From the NCBI GenBank assembly GCA_021736575.1, contig JAIPFP010000044.1:1-32800 (forward strand): DNA of 32,800 nt, written 5' to 3'. Every line of letters begins with the position of its first letter. Positions within the stretch are counted from its first letter, which is position 1. This document shows, piece by piece, positions 1 to 8,666 of this stretch. The position numbers and the translations under genes were made by a program. The notes beneath the pieces are model-generated. The model made no database searches, was not told the origin of the DNA, and was given only the letters and a program-made list of their open reading frames with translations. The stretch comes from Pirellula sp. GTDB taxonomy: Bacteria > Planctomycetota > Planctomycetia > Pirellulales > Pirellulaceae.

Positions 1-82
1 GAGGAAACTTTCTCACCCATGCGGCAAGCACATGGGGGCCGCGACCGCTTCGCGGTTGAACCCGGTTTAGCTGACCAAACTT

Positions 83-113
83 GCTGTCCAACGACACTAG
101 GTCGTTGGGGCAG
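83..113. repeat. REP-like palindromic repeat, copy 1
   Basis: A perfect 8-bp stem, CCAACGAC/GTCGTTGG, closes a 5-base loop (ACTAG) and has conserved shoulders GCTGT and GGCAG. The same 31-base element occurs in the opposite orientation at 11464-11494 with one difference, in the loop. It lies downstream of a minus-strand gene. It could be a terminator stem or a dispersed REP-type element; the conserved shoulders outside the stem favour a dispersed family. Confidence 0.7.
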
Positions 114-180
114 AATCGCTCGCTGCGCTTGCGTTGAATGTAAACAGCACCACTGAACAAGCCGCGAAGTAGGCTGCTCT

Positions 181-206
181 TGCCCCTCATGACCTTGTGT
201 CATGAG
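181..206. repeat. Variant palindrome related to the REP-like repeat
   Basis: CTCATGAC/GTCATGAG forms an 8-bp stem around the loop CTTGT. The loop and the flank TGCCCC are the same as in the element at 11464-11494, while the stem has different bases on both arms that still pair. Preserved pairing with a changed sequence suggests that the stem structure matters more than the bases. Confidence 0.55.
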
Positions 207-228
207 AAGCAAAGTTTGGTTGGCTAGA

Positions 229-1473
229 TTATGGACGCCCGAGGTTTTCAAACAGATAGAGTCCGGATTTTCCGGGACAGACCAAGTCAATATCGCCGTC
301 CCCATCGAAATCAACTGCTGCCATTTGAAGCCCCGTTCCTGCGCTACCACGAGGGAAGTCTTTTAAGGCCCAACGGTCTTGGGCCTTCGGTGGCGCGTTC
401 GGTGCTGGTTCACCTCGGAAAATGGTTTCCTTTCGCCATTTGCCAGAAGTCCGATCGTATTGGAATGAGAACACAACTGGCGCCTGTGTATCGCCGGGTT
501 CGACTTCGTGAGCGTAAACGCGTTTTCCAGTGATCAACTCCGGCTCACCTTCACCGTCCAAGTTCGCGAACATCAAGGTATGCACCTGTGAAAACGTGCC
601 ATCGATTTCGAACTTCTCCCACGCTCGCTTACCATCCGCTGACACGGATTGCTTGAGCCAATTCAAACCGAAGCCATGTCCCATCCCCCAAACGATGTCC
701 GTCAGTTTATCGCCATCAACGTCTCGACCATGAATGAAAATCCCAGTCGCCCCCAATTCAAATTCTGGATGAAAGGACCAGGCGTCCGAGGATGCGTCGG
801 CCGGGCGTTCGTACCAACCCTTGGGTGTGATGATGTCGATCCGTCCGTCGCCGTTGACGTCACCGGCCCCCACCCCATGCCCTGCGCCCATTTTGCCAAG
901 ATCATGCTTTGTCCAAACGACCTTGGGCTTTTGTTGTGTTAGCTCGTACCATACGACGACGTTGCCCGTATTGGGGAGAAAATCAAGTTTGCCGTCGCCA
1001 TTGAGATCGACCAATTCGCCCGCTTCCATGTTGCCCGGAAGATCGATTTCATGTTCTTTCCAAGGCTGTGTGGCATCACCACCTGAGTTCTCTACCCAGC
1101 CCACGCGTTTGCCGAAATAGTTGCAAGTGACAATATCCATGCGTCCGTCGCCATTGACATCCAGTGGCGAGTCACAGAAGTCCTCGTGGTAATGCGGATT
1201 GGTACTGGCTGCAACATCCCTCACCTTGTGTTTGGTCCAATTCGGGGCTTCGTACCATGAATCGCCGCAAAAGATGTCTACTTTGCCATCGCCGTTGAAA
1301 TCTGCGGCACCGCAGGCTTCGAATGGAGATTGATCATTGATCGAATACATCTTCCATCGGATGGGTTGCTTCGAATCCTGTGCGTCTACCTTGCAAGATG
1401 CAAAGCCAAGGCCACCGATGGAAAACGCGAGCGCTATCACTTGCAATCGAAATCGAAACGTTTTGATCTTCAT
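229..1473 (-). CDS. Secreted FG-GAP/VCBS repeat protein
   Basis: A 414-residue exported protein. Residues 1-32 look like a signal peptide: basic MKIKTFRFR, a hydrophobic stretch, then a small-residue cleavage region near CKVDAQ. The rest carries about seven FG-GAP/VCBS-like calcium loops of the D-x-[DN]-G-D-G-x-x-D type, for example DFNGDGKVDI, DVNGDGRMDI, DLNGDGKLDF, DVNGDGRIDI and DFDGDGDIDL near the C-terminus. Proteins of this kind fold as a beta-propeller related to the integrin alpha head and are abundant in planctomycetes, usually with unknown ligands. It is last in a minus-strand run after radC and the DUF1080 gene, with a gap of about 70 bp. The ATG at 1473 is chosen because it precedes the signal peptide; no strong Shine-Dalgarno site is visible. 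The substrate is unknown. Confidence 0.9.
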   Translation of the reverse strand: MKIKTFRFRLQVIALAFSIGGLGFASCKVDAQDSKQPIRWKMYSINDQSPFEACGAADFNGDGKVDIFCGDSWYEAPNWTKHKVRDVAASTNPHYHEDFCDSPLDVNGDGRMDIVTCNYFGKRVGWVENSGGDATQPWKEHEIDLPGNMEAGELVDLNGDGKLDFLPNTGNVVVWYELTQQKPKVVWTKHDLGKMGAGHGVGAGDVNGDGRIDIITPKGWYERPADASSDAWSFHPEFELGATGIFIHGRDVDGDKLTDIVWGMGHGFGLNWLKQSVSADGKRAWEKFEIDGTFSQVHTLMFANLDGEGEPELITGKRVYAHEVEPGDTQAPVVFSFQYDRTSGKWRKETIFRGEPAPNAPPKAQDRWALKDFPRGSAGTGLQMAAVDFDGDGDIDLVCPGKSGLYLFENLGRP

Positions 1474-1544
1474 TTTTTAGTGCAAATCTAGAGTTGAGAG
1501 GTTGTGGATCGTACCATAGTCGAGCGGCTTGTGGCGGTGCCAAA

Positions 1545-2312
1545 CTACGGCAACTCGCGAATCTTGATATCCTTGAAATCGATTGGAGCCCCTTCGGCCT
1601 CCAGACAAAGGTACCCTTCGGCGGGATTGGCATCGCGGCCACCGGATACTTCATGACCGTTGACCCATAATCGCACTTCGCCGTTGATCGCTCGAACGTA
1701 GTAATGGTTCCAAGCTGGCGAACCCAAACTATGGTTGGACTTTGGAAAGCTGCGACTCCCATCAGGTGACAACGGCGGAAACGGCTTGAGCTTTGATTTC
1801 CCTACTGGAAAGATGTCGCCGTTCGTCGAAAACCACGTTGCCTTTTTGCCTGACGAGCTTTCGTATTGTTGCGTGTAGCCGTGGTCGAGCACTTGAACCT
1901 CAATGCCAGCACCCGGCAGCCGGTTCCGCGGCAAATCTGTGAGCGCGTCTTCGGGAGTCCAAAGAAAGAAGCCGGAATTGCCACCGACCGAAAGATGGCG
2001 CCATTCGCCGACAAACTCAAGATTTTTGTATTTCTTGGCAGACCGGAGCACGCCGACAGGTTTTCCCGTGCCGTGTACGGTTGATCCGTCCCATACCCAA
2101 GTGTCTTCGTCGCAATTGGCTCTTACAAAATCATCTTTACCTAAAACCACCCAATCGGGCCCACTGCTATCGATCCTGGCTGAGATGGATGGCGACGACG
2201 ACTCTTGTACGGCTTTTGGGACGGGCTTGGCTTCTTGTCCGAATGAAACAAGTGATACAGCAACGACGATCCCCGGAAAGCTCAAGCTGCGAAGGATAAA
2301 TTTGCAAATCAT
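1545..2312 (-). CDS. Secreted DUF1080 (3-keto-disaccharide hydrolase-like) protein
   Basis: A 255-residue protein with signal peptide MICKFILRSLSFPGIVVAVS ending near SFGQ. The mature part matches the DUF1080 family, a concanavalin-like jelly-roll fold: WVWDGSTVHGTG, FVGEWRHLSVGGNSGFFLW, LPGAGIEVQVLDHGY and the ending YLCLEAEGAPIDFKDIKIREL are typical. Some family members hydrolyse 3-keto-glycosides, often near Gfo/Idh/MocA oxidoreductases; the activity here is not known. I start at the ATG at 2312 and not at the in-frame codon at 2336, because GAGAGG at 2320-2325 lies 7 bases upstream, the signal peptide begins there, and the radC stop at 2317 is then just cleared. Spacing suggests cotranscription with radC. 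Confidence 0.88.
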   Translation of the reverse strand: MICKFILRSLSFPGIVVAVSLVSFGQEAKPVPKAVQESSSPSISARIDSSGPDWVVLGKDDFVRANCDEDTWVWDGSTVHGTGKPVGVLRSAKKYKNLEFVGEWRHLSVGGNSGFFLWTPEDALTDLPRNRLPGAGIEVQVLDHGYTQQYESSSGKKATWFSTNGDIFPVGKSKLKPFPPLSPDGSRSFPKSNHSLGSPAWNHYYVRAINGEVRLWVNGHEVSGGRDANPAEGYLCLEAEGAPIDFKDIKIRELP

Positions 2313-2316
2313 TGGT

Positions 2317-3264
2317 CTACCTCTCTGCCATGACACTTCGGCAGCGTTCTTTGGCTACGATAATGTGATCGAGTACGCGAATTCCAACCAGCTCTCCGAC
2401 CTGAGACAATCGTTCGGTGACCGCTTTGTCCTCACGGCTAGGAGTTGGGTCTCCGGAGGGATGGTTGTGAACTAATAGAATAGCAGATGCGGCGTCCCGA
2501 ATTGCAGCCCGGAAAACTTCTCTCGGATGAACAAGACTAGCGTCGAGTGTTCCAATGGTTATGAGATGCGTGTTGATTGGGCCGTGCTGGGTGTCCAAGG
2601 TGACGATGTGAAACTCTTCTTGCTTTCCATCGACTGCCAGTCGGCCAAAGGCTCGCGAGCAGAAACGAATCGCATCCTCCGAACCACGAATTCGCTCGAC
2701 CACAACCGGCACTTCGTCGCGAAGTTGAGAGATTCGTCTCCCAAGTTCGATTCCGGCCATGATTTGAGCATAACTGTCCTTTCGAATCGTTTTACTAATG
2801 TTTCGCAACTCCGCCAAACCGGAATCCGGCAGGGCTGCCAATCGTTCGGACGGAAATCGGTTGGCGATGACGCGCCCTGCTTGGATGGCGGATTCCCCAA
2901 CGATTCCCACTCGGATAAGGATCGCGATCAATTGCGCGTCGGTTAGTTTGGAGGGCCCGTCACGAAGCAATTGTTCACGCGGACGGTCTTGCTCCGGCGA
3001 AAGTTTGATTTGTTCTCCAAAAACTTGTCGCTCAATCCAATGATCTGCGGAAACGGTTGAGTTTCGAACCCATCGATACCGCTCTTGCTTGTCGATTTCG
3101 ACCCGATTCAATAGCCCGTCGCGGGTCAGAAGATTAATGACACGAGTGACATACCCAGGGCTGGAGTCATGGCATTTCAGCTTGGCTCCCTCAGCCGAGA
3201 ACTCTTCCAAATCCCGAATCGCGTACAGAATGGACTTCAGTTTTTCTTTGCGTTCTTCGCTCAC
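2317..3264 (-). CDS. radC: RadC/JAB-domain protein with extra N-terminal winged-helix-like region
   Basis: The C-terminal part is a RadC (UPF0758) protein: RPREQLLRDGPSKLTDAQLIAILIR opens the helix-hairpin-like region, and the JAMM metal motif H-x-H-x10-D is complete in VHNHPSGDPTPSRED (His299, His301 and Asp312 if counted from 3363). RadC proteins are predicted metalloproteins; the old role in DNA repair is not well supported. About 90-120 residues precede the RadC core and resemble a small winged helix (SILYAIRDLEEF ... VTRVINLLTRDGLLNRVE). The start is uncertain: the frame is open to a TTG at 3363, TTG 3279 and GTG 3264 are alternatives, and none has a good ribosome site. I prefer GTG 3264 because it gives a normal charged start (VSEERKEKL) and drops the odd Cys-rich segment. 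Confidence 0.82.
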   Translation of the reverse strand: MSEERKEKLKSILYAIRDLEEFSAEGAKLKCHDSSPGYVTRVINLLTRDGLLNRVEIDKQERYRWVRNSTVSADHWIERQVFGEQIKLSPEQDRPREQLLRDGPSKLTDAQLIAILIRVGIVGESAIQAGRVIANRFPSERLAALPDSGLAELRNISKTIRKDSYAQIMAGIELGRRISQLRDEVPVVVERIRGSEDAIRFCSRAFGRLAVDGKQEEFHIVTLDTQHGPINTHLITIGTLDASLVHPREVFRAAIRDAASAILLVHNHPSGDPTPSREDKAVTERLSQVGELVGIRVLDHIIVAKERCRSVMAER

Positions 3265-3674
3265 GGCTGGTTCATTCAAGAAATGGGATCGCTCGACAGA
3301 GCTTTTCCGAGAAATAGGTTCGCTGCAAATCGCAGCACTGCAAATAAAAAAACAATTATTCAAGGGATTTCCGGCGGCCGGAGACTTTACTAAGTTGAGC
3401 TATCACCTCACAAAATGGATCGTTGGAACGGGTCTCAGACATCGCTATTGTGATGTCCTAGCCGACGACTTACCACCGGGGGCAAGGTCGGAAGCATGGA
3501 TTTAGGATCAATTTAGATCCGTGTTGATTCCCCATTGCCAATTCCCTACCATTAAGTTGTGATAAAGTAAGTCGGTTGGGAGGTTTCTGGCAAGCCATTT
3601 GGCATGTTGGGAAACCCGATCAGGCGTCTTCTGTTTTTCCAAATTGAGCATCCATCACAAGCAAGAAATCAACC
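3265..3674. other. Divergent intergenic region radC/prc
   Basis: This stretch separates the minus-strand radC gene from the plus-strand prc gene and should hold promoters for both. Part of it (to 3363) may be the radC N-terminus if an upstream start is used. I see a short palindrome GGATC-aattta-GATCC near 3504-3519 and an AT-rich patch near 3550-3570 (TTGTGATAAAGTAAG), but no promoter that I would call with confidence and no RNA gene. Confidence 0.4.
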
Positions 3675-5783
3675 ATGCATTCTCGAATTCAAAGCAACCA
3701 AAAGAGATTGGCTCGCAAATCGTTTCTCGGCACACTTTGTGCCTCAGTTTGCTTTTCGGCTTCTGGTTTATGGATGTCATCGGTTCCGGCTCCACTCTTC
3801 GGAGATGAGCTCGCTCGAGTTGCGCAGCTCGATGCACCGCCTCCAGCCACGAAGTCGATTGTTCGAGCCGTGCGACAGCTCATTGAACAAGGGCACATCC
3901 TGCATCCGAAATTCAACGATGAAATGTCGTCTCACGCCTTCGATATGTTCATCAAGAACATCGATCCGCTCAAGGCCTACTTCCTCGCATCCGACATCGC
4001 CGAATTCAAACAATACGAAACGTCGCTTGATGACCTTTTTACCAAGAACGACATCAGTTTCGCATACCTCGCATACAAACGTTTTTTGGTTCGCCTCGAA
4101 CAAGTCATTCCGATCATTCACCAGCAAATCGATGCGAACCACGATTTCACCATCGATGAGCGGATTTCCTCGGATGCCAAAGAAATCGGATTCCCAAAAG
4201 ATATCGCCGAGACCACCGATCGGTGGCGTAGGACCATTAAATTGAATTTCCTGTCGCTGCGGGCTGATGGGAAAAACGACGATGAAATTCGAGACATATT
4301 GCACAAGCGTTATCGTACGGTCTACAACATCCGATCCCAAATGGATGTTGATGAACTGCTTGAACTGTACCTCACGTCGTTGACCAACGTGCTCGATCCG
4401 CACACGACCTACATGGCGCCACAGGAACAAGAAGAGTTCAATACTCATCTCAAGTTGGAGTTGAAAGGCATCGGTGCCACGTTGCGTCCTGACGACGGCA
4501 CGACTGTCGTCGAGACGCTCGTCCCCGGTGGAGCGGCGGACTTGGATGGCCGAATCAAAATTGGCGACAAAATTGTGGCGGTCGGTCAAGACGACGACTC
4601 GCCTCCCGTCGAAACGCTCGACATGAAGCTCAAAGATGTCGTCAAGATGATCCGTGGAGAGCCAGGCAGTCGAGTCAAATTGCATATTCGACCTAAAGCA
4701 GGCGGGGACATTCAGGTATACGAGATTACCCGAGCGGTAATTAAATTGGAGGAATCCGCCGCACAGTCCGAAATCATCGAACAAGGGACCAAACCAGATG
4801 GTTCGCCCTATCGGTTCGGTTACATCAAGCTACCCAGTTTCTACTTGGATATGGACGGAGCAAAGAATCGAAAGCAAGACTTTCGTAGCACCACTCGAGA
4901 TTTGAAGGTTATTCTCAAGAACTTCCGCGAATCCAAAGTAGACGCAGTCGTCTTGGATCTGAGCAAGAACGGTGGCGGCTCGTTACCAGAAGCGGTTTCA
5001 GCGACTGGACTGTTCATCGATCAAGGGACAGTGGTTCAAGTCAAGACGCCTGGTGGCAAGGTCGAGCAACTCGACGACGATGAACGCGGTACCGCTTGGG
5101 ATGGGCCCTTGATCGTCAAAGTAAGCCAATTCAGCGCAAGTGCGAGCGAGATCTTCGCAGGAGCGATTCAAGATTACGGACGAGGAATTATCGTGGGCGA
5201 TCCCAAGACCCACGGCAAAGGTACTGTTCAGACATTGCTCGACCTGGGACCGTACATCATAGGCCCCCAGGTCGCTAAGTCCTACGGTGCACTCAAACTC
5301 ACAATCCAACAGTTTTATTTGCCCGATGGTCGATCAACGCAACTTGAGGGTGTCTCCTCGGACGTTATCGTTCCATCCTTGACCGCCAAACTGGACGTTT
5401 CGGAGAGCGATTTGGACTACGCTATACCAATGGACAAAGTGAACGCACGTCCGCACAAGAACTATCGGATGGTCGACAGTGCGATTAAGGTCGCACTGCA
5501 ACAAGCAACCAACGATCGGATCGCGAAAAACACCGAGTTCGAAAAGCAATTGGCCAAGATTGACGCATATGTTCGTCAAAAGGACGAGAAGACCATTTCG
5601 CTCAAAGAATCGGATTACTTGGCGCTCCGAAAAGAACTCAATTCAGAGAAAGTAGAAGAGGAACAAATGGAAGCCAAAGCGGAACGAAGTTCCGTGTACT
5701 ACTCCAATTTCTACAATCAAGAGATTCTAAACATTGCCAAGGATTACGTCGTCGCGCTTCAACAAAGAACGCCAATTAAATGA
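3675..5783 (+). CDS. prc: Tail-specific (C-terminal processing) protease Prc, family S41
   Basis: A 702-residue periplasmic serine protease of the Prc/Tsp type. Residues 1-43 are an export signal. An N-terminal helical domain carries the conserved IDPLKAYFLASDI. A PDZ domain spans about 255-350 (GIGATLRPDD ... VVETLVPGGAADLDGRIKIGDKIVAVGQ). The S41 core follows, with FSASASEIFAGA and DPKTHGKGTVQ. By alignment with the E. coli Ser/Lys dyad, Ser489 and Lys515 are the catalytic pair; there is one extra residue in the loop before the Lys. A C-terminal DUF3340-like helical region ends the protein (KLDVSESDLDYAIPMDKV onward). Such enzymes degrade or trim periplasmic proteins from an exposed C-terminus. 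The gene heads an overlapping run with a PQQ-like propeller gene, ruvC and ruvA. The ribosome site before ATG 3675 is weak. Confidence 0.95.
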   Translation: MHSRIQSNQKRLARKSFLGTLCASVCFSASGLWMSSVPAPLFGDELARVAQLDAPPPATKSIVRAVRQLIEQGHILHPKFNDEMSSHAFDMFIKNIDPLKAYFLASDIAEFKQYETSLDDLFTKNDISFAYLAYKRFLVRLEQVIPIIHQQIDANHDFTIDERISSDAKEIGFPKDIAETTDRWRRTIKLNFLSLRADGKNDDEIRDILHKRYRTVYNIRSQMDVDELLELYLTSLTNVLDPHTTYMAPQEQEEFNTHLKLELKGIGATLRPDDGTTVVETLVPGGAADLDGRIKIGDKIVAVGQDDDSPPVETLDMKLKDVVKMIRGEPGSRVKLHIRPKAGGDIQVYEITRAVIKLEESAAQSEIIEQGTKPDGSPYRFGYIKLPSFYLDMDGAKNRKQDFRSTTRDLKVILKNFRESKVDAVVLDLSKNGGGSLPEAVSATGLFIDQGTVVQVKTPGGKVEQLDDDERGTAWDGPLIVKVSQFSASASEIFAGAIQDYGRGIIVGDPKTHGKGTVQTLLDLGPYIIGPQVAKSYGALKLTIQQFYLPDGRSTQLEGVSSDVIVPSLTAKLDVSESDLDYAIPMDKVNARPHKNYRMVDSAIKVALQQATNDRIAKNTEFEKQLAKIDAYVRQKDEKTISLKESDYLALRKELNSEKVEEEQMEAKAERSSVYYSNFYNQEILNIAKDYVVALQQRTPIK

Positions 5784-7441
5784 GTGCCGAAGAACATTCC
5801 CGGCAACTAAATCAGATAAAAAATGGACGACCGAAATGGTTGTCCATTTTGCTTTCGATCTCGCTGCTGGCCCTCGCGTTGGTTCCGGTGGCTCGGTGGT
5901 TTTTGTTCGAGATAGATCATCAATTCGCCAATCTAGCAGGCGGGGGCCTTCTGCTGATTGCAGTTCTCTTTGGTTTTGCCGGACTTTGGGTGCTTTTTGC
6001 GAGAACACGCTTACAGCATCTTGCGTTTGCGATAATGCCTTTCGCCCTGGCGGGCAGCGCCTTGGCTCTCTTTGAGTACGTTGGGGTCACCGGCGAAACC
6101 GTGCCTGTCTTTCGAGTGCGGTCCTGGTCAAGTAAGTCACGCTCGAATGAAACTTTGCAGTCGGCGCCCAAATTGGTTCCAGCCGCCATGCGATTTCAAT
6201 CCTCGCAGTTTTTGGGCAACGCGCGCGATGGTGTTGTGCAAAACGACGAATTTTCTGTCGCGTGGAAGGAGAGGCTGCCAAGAGTCATTTGGCGGAAACC
6301 GATCGGTGCGGGTTGGGCTAGTTTTGCCGTTGGCGACGGGCTGGCGATAACGCTTGAACAAATGGATGAACAGGAGTGCATCACCGCATTTGGGCTCACT
6401 TCAGGCGATGTTCACTGGCGGATTTCGCTTCCGGGGAAGCACTTTCAAGCGGTTGGCGGTGTGGGGCCTCGCTCAACGCCAACAATTCACCAAGCCAAAG
6501 TGTTTGCTCAAACGGCCACAGGTATCGTGCTTTGCGCTGAGCTAGCGACTGGAAAAGTCGTTTGGCAAAAAGACCTTCTCCAGCTCGCAGAAATCGATCA
6601 AGCAACGTCCGAAAAAGGTATCTCTTGGGGACGAAGCGGGTCGCCACTTATTGTGGACAATCAAGTGGTCGTGCCATTTGGCGGAAAACTAGATGACCCC
6701 AATATCAAGTCGCTGATTGCATTTGACTTGGAAACGGGCAATGTGCTTTGGACTGGCGGGGAATCCCAACTTGCCTACGCATCGCCAATGTTGCTTACAC
6801 TTTCCGGTGTTCGTCAGATCGTGAGCGTCAACGAGGGTTGTGCAACAGGGCATAATCCTGCCAACGGAGACGTTCTCTGGACGACACCTTGGCCAAGCAA
6901 ATCGAATGGAGATGCTTGTGCATCTCAACCGGTAGCCATCGACAATCGCAGAGTACTTCTCGGAAAGGGCTACGCGCTTGGTTCAAAGCTGTTCGAGACG
7001 GTCTTCACCGGTAAAACGCCGGAAAATGCCTACGACAAAGCATTCTGGCAAACCAATACGATTTGGAGCAACACGCGGATCCTCAAAACAAAATTCACAA
7101 GTGCGATTTCGTACAAGGGGTATCTGTATGCGTTGAGCGATGGCGTACTTGAATGCGTCGATCCATCCGATGGATCGCGAATTTGGAGAGGCAAGAGATA
7201 CGGGCAGGGCCAAGCGATCATCGTGAATAACCATGTATTGGTTAGCGCCGAAGATGGTCGGATCGCTTTGGTTTCGATCCAAGATGGAACCACAATTGCC
7301 GAGATGCAAGTCCTCGACGGGATCACATGGAACGTGCCAGCCGTCGCTGGTCCCTATCTGTTGATGCGCAACTCCGAGGAAGTGGTTTGCTTAGTATCGG
7401 AAAGGGATGCCCAGAAAAATGACGAATCCGTCTCCCCATAG
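5780..7441 (+). CDS. Membrane-anchored PQQ-like beta-propeller protein
   Basis: A 553-residue protein with about three membrane segments in residues 20-115 (WLSILLSISLLALALVPVARW, a second from LAGGGLLLIAVLFGFAG, a third from LAFAIMPFALAGSALALF). An external domain follows, made of PQQ-like (WD40-type) blades with repeated [ASL]-x-x-TGxVxW motifs: GLTSGDVHW, ELATGKVVW, DLETGNVLW, NPANGDVLW and DPSDGSRIW. It probably does not bind PQQ; such propellers often act as scaffolds. The start ATG overlaps the prc stop as ATGA, a sign of translational coupling. It is a paralogue of the minus-strand gene at 11530-13281, sharing the pattern GxGWASFAVGDGLxxTxEQ and GGVGPRSTPTI. The exact role is unknown. 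Confidence 0.88.
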   Translation: MSAEEHSRQLNQIKNGRPKWLSILLSISLLALALVPVARWFLFEIDHQFANLAGGGLLLIAVLFGFAGLWVLFARTRLQHLAFAIMPFALAGSALALFEYVGVTGETVPVFRVRSWSSKSRSNETLQSAPKLVPAAMRFQSSQFLGNARDGVVQNDEFSVAWKERLPRVIWRKPIGAGWASFAVGDGLAITLEQMDEQECITAFGLTSGDVHWRISLPGKHFQAVGGVGPRSTPTIHQAKVFAQTATGIVLCAELATGKVVWQKDLLQLAEIDQATSEKGISWGRSGSPLIVDNQVVVPFGGKLDDPNIKSLIAFDLETGNVLWTGGESQLAYASPMLLTLSGVRQIVSVNEGCATGHNPANGDVLWTTPWPSKSNGDACASQPVAIDNRRVLLGKGYALGSKLFETVFTGKTPENAYDKAFWQTNTIWSNTRILKTKFTSAISYKGYLYALSDGVLECVDPSDGSRIWRGKRYGQGQAIIVNNHVLVSAEDGRIALVSIQDGTTIAEMQVLDGITWNVPAVAGPYLLMRNSEEVVCLVSERDAQKNDESVSP

Positions 7442-7955
7442 CGGCCAAATTATTTTGGGTTTGGATCCAGGTCTGGCAATCACTGGGTACGGAGTCATTC
7501 GTAGCCATTTGAAAGTCGAATTGATCGAGGCAGGAGTCATCCGGATTCGTCGCGATCAACCTTTATCCGAACGGCTGAAAGAACTCTATGCCGGCGCGAT
7601 GGAGGTGCTCGAGAGTTATCCAATCAATTTCGTCGCGATCGAGCAGTTGTATTCTCACTATGAAAGGCCGAGAACCGCCATTTTGATGGGACATGCCCGA
7701 GGTGTTTTGTGTTTGGCAGCGGCCAATGCAGGCAAGACAGTTCATTCTTACGAACCGACCAAGGTGAAAAAACTTTTAACGGGTAATGGCCGAGCACCCA
7801 AATCGCAAATGCAACTCGCGATCCAACAACAATTATTTCTCAAAGAACCGCCCGATCCACCCGACGTGGCCGATGCACTGGCCATCGCCCTGTGCCATCA
7901 TTTCGCAACGGGGCCAGTTGCTCAACTACTCAAAAACGCAAGGAAGACACATTGA
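7407..7955 (+). CDS. ruvC: Holliday junction resolvase RuvC
   Basis: A 182-residue RuvC endonuclease, which cuts Holliday junctions symmetrically during recombination repair, working with RuvAB. The four acidic residues fit the family spacing: Asp20 in ILGLDPG, Glu79 in VAIEQLY, and Asp153 and Asp156 in PPDVADALAIALCHH, with the same 59-residue distance between the first two as in E. coli. The length is near the usual 160-180. Two starts are possible, ATG 7407 and ATG 7419; both lie inside the end of the upstream propeller gene, and GGAAAGGG at 7399-7406 serves either poorly. The overlap with the preceding gene and the 4-base overlap with ruvA show that it is translated within an operon. ruvB is not next to it. 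Confidence 0.96.
   Translation: MPRKMTNPSPHSGQIILGLDPGLAITGYGVIRSHLKVELIEAGVIRIRRDQPLSERLKELYAGAMEVLESYPINFVAIEQLYSHYERPRTAILMGHARGVLCLAAANAGKTVHSYEPTKVKKLLTGNGRAPKSQMQLAIQQQLFLKEPPDPPDVADALAIALCHHFATGPVAQLLKNARKTH
7940..7946 (+). promoter_or_regulatory. Ribosome binding site deciding the TTG start of ruvA
   Basis: AAGGAAG lies 5 bases before TTG at 7952 and inside the last codons of ruvC. It selects TTG 7952, which overlaps the ruvC stop as TTGA, over the upstream in-frame codon at 7892, which would add 20 residues unlike RuvA. Confidence 0.8.
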
Positions 7956-8584
7956 TTACCAAGGTTACCGGTCAACTGCTGACCCTCTCTGATGACACAG
8001 CCACGCTGAATGTTCCGCCGTTCGAGTATGAAGTCGCCATCCCAGAATACACGCGTCGACATTTGCAGGCAGAGATTGGGAAAAGCATCGCTCTGCACAC
8101 GATTCATTACATTGATGGAAATGCAGCACAAGGTGGAAAGCTGATGCCGAAACTGGTCGGTTTCTTAACGACCATCGAACGAGATTTTTTTGAGCTCTTT
8201 TGCTCAGTCGATGGAGTGGGAGTTAAGAAAGCGTTGCGAGCGATGGTTCGTCCGGTTCAAGACACGGCCATCATGATCGAGCAACAAGACGCAAAGGGAC
8301 TTTCGACTTTACCTGGAGTTGGGCCGGCCACTGCGGAGAAGATCATCGCAACGCTTCGCCGCAAGATGCCTAGGTTTGCGTTGCTCGTGCGTCGTGAACT
8401 ACCGGGTGCTGAGGTACAAGCGCCTGGCGTTGTCGAAGAAACGTTCCAAGCGTTGTTAGTGCTTGGGCACAACGAACCGGACGCTAGGCGACTTATCGAA
8501 CAAGCGTTAGCGGTATCGAAGAAGTACAAAGATACCGAATCGATGATTCAAGCGATCTATCAAAGGCAAACGACGAGCAAATAG
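7952..8584 (+). CDS. ruvA: Holliday junction branch migration protein RuvA
   Basis: A 210-residue RuvA, which binds the four-way junction as a tetramer and loads the RuvB motor. The start is TTG giving [12 protein letters not shown], the normal RuvA beginning, with AAGGAAG in front. Domain I is an OB fold (residues 1-70), then two helix-hairpin-helix motifs follow: [13 protein letters not shown] and [15 protein letters not shown]. The third domain is the C-terminal part from about residue 155 ([23 protein letters not shown]). Compared with E. coli RuvA there are a few extra residues in domain I ([20 protein letters not shown]), and the usual ELK-D ending of the second hairpin is TLRRKM. It is coupled to ruvC by a 4-base overlap and is the last gene of the run, before a stem-loop. 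Confidence 0.93.
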   Translation: MITKVTGQLLTLSDDTATLNVPPFEYEVAIPEYTRRHLQAEIGKSIALHTIHYIDGNAAQGGKLMPKLVGFLTTIERDFFELFCSVDGVGVKKALRAMVRPVQDTAIMIEQQDAKGLSTLPGVGPATAEKIIATLRRKMPRFALLVRRELPGAEVQAPGVVEETFQALLVLGHNEPDARRLIEQALAVSKKYKDTESMIQAIYQRQTTSK

Positions 8585-8607
8585 CAGGTAGTCGCTTTCA
8601 TCCCCAG

Positions 8608-8637
8608 CCCTTCTCCCAGGAGTACCGGGGAGAAGGG
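8608..8637. terminator. Stem-loop between convergent genes
   Basis: CCCTTCTCCC (8608-8617) pairs with GGGAGAAGGG (8628-8637) around a 10-base loop. It lies between the end of ruvA (plus) and the end of the metalloprotease gene (minus), so it could stop transcription from both sides. There is no T run on either side, so an intrinsic terminator is only a suggestion; it may be another dispersed palindrome. Confidence 0.5.
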
Positions 8638-8666
8638 AGCCAGAATCTATTTCTAACCCAACCGGC

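Larger units (their letters stand above)
1..228. other. Intergenic stretch with short palindromes
   Basis: No convincing gene is seen here. The stretch is rich in short inverted repeats: CCCATG/CATGGG near the left edge, ACCGC-ttc-GCGGT near 46-58, and the two stem-loop elements at 83-113 and 181-206 that are listed separately. It lies just downstream of the FG-GAP gene on the minus strand, so one or more of these stems may end that transcript. The left neighbour is outside the window. Confidence 0.5.

Noticed and set aside
3590..3620. TGGCAAG...TTGGCATG near prc as a sigma54 promoter
   Set aside because: The GG and GC elements are not at the needed spacing, unlike the site at 21446.
3777..4784. 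A 335-codon minus-strand open frame inside prc
   Set aside because: It lies wholly within a well-supported protease gene, has no recognisable domain, and its composition is that of an antisense shadow.
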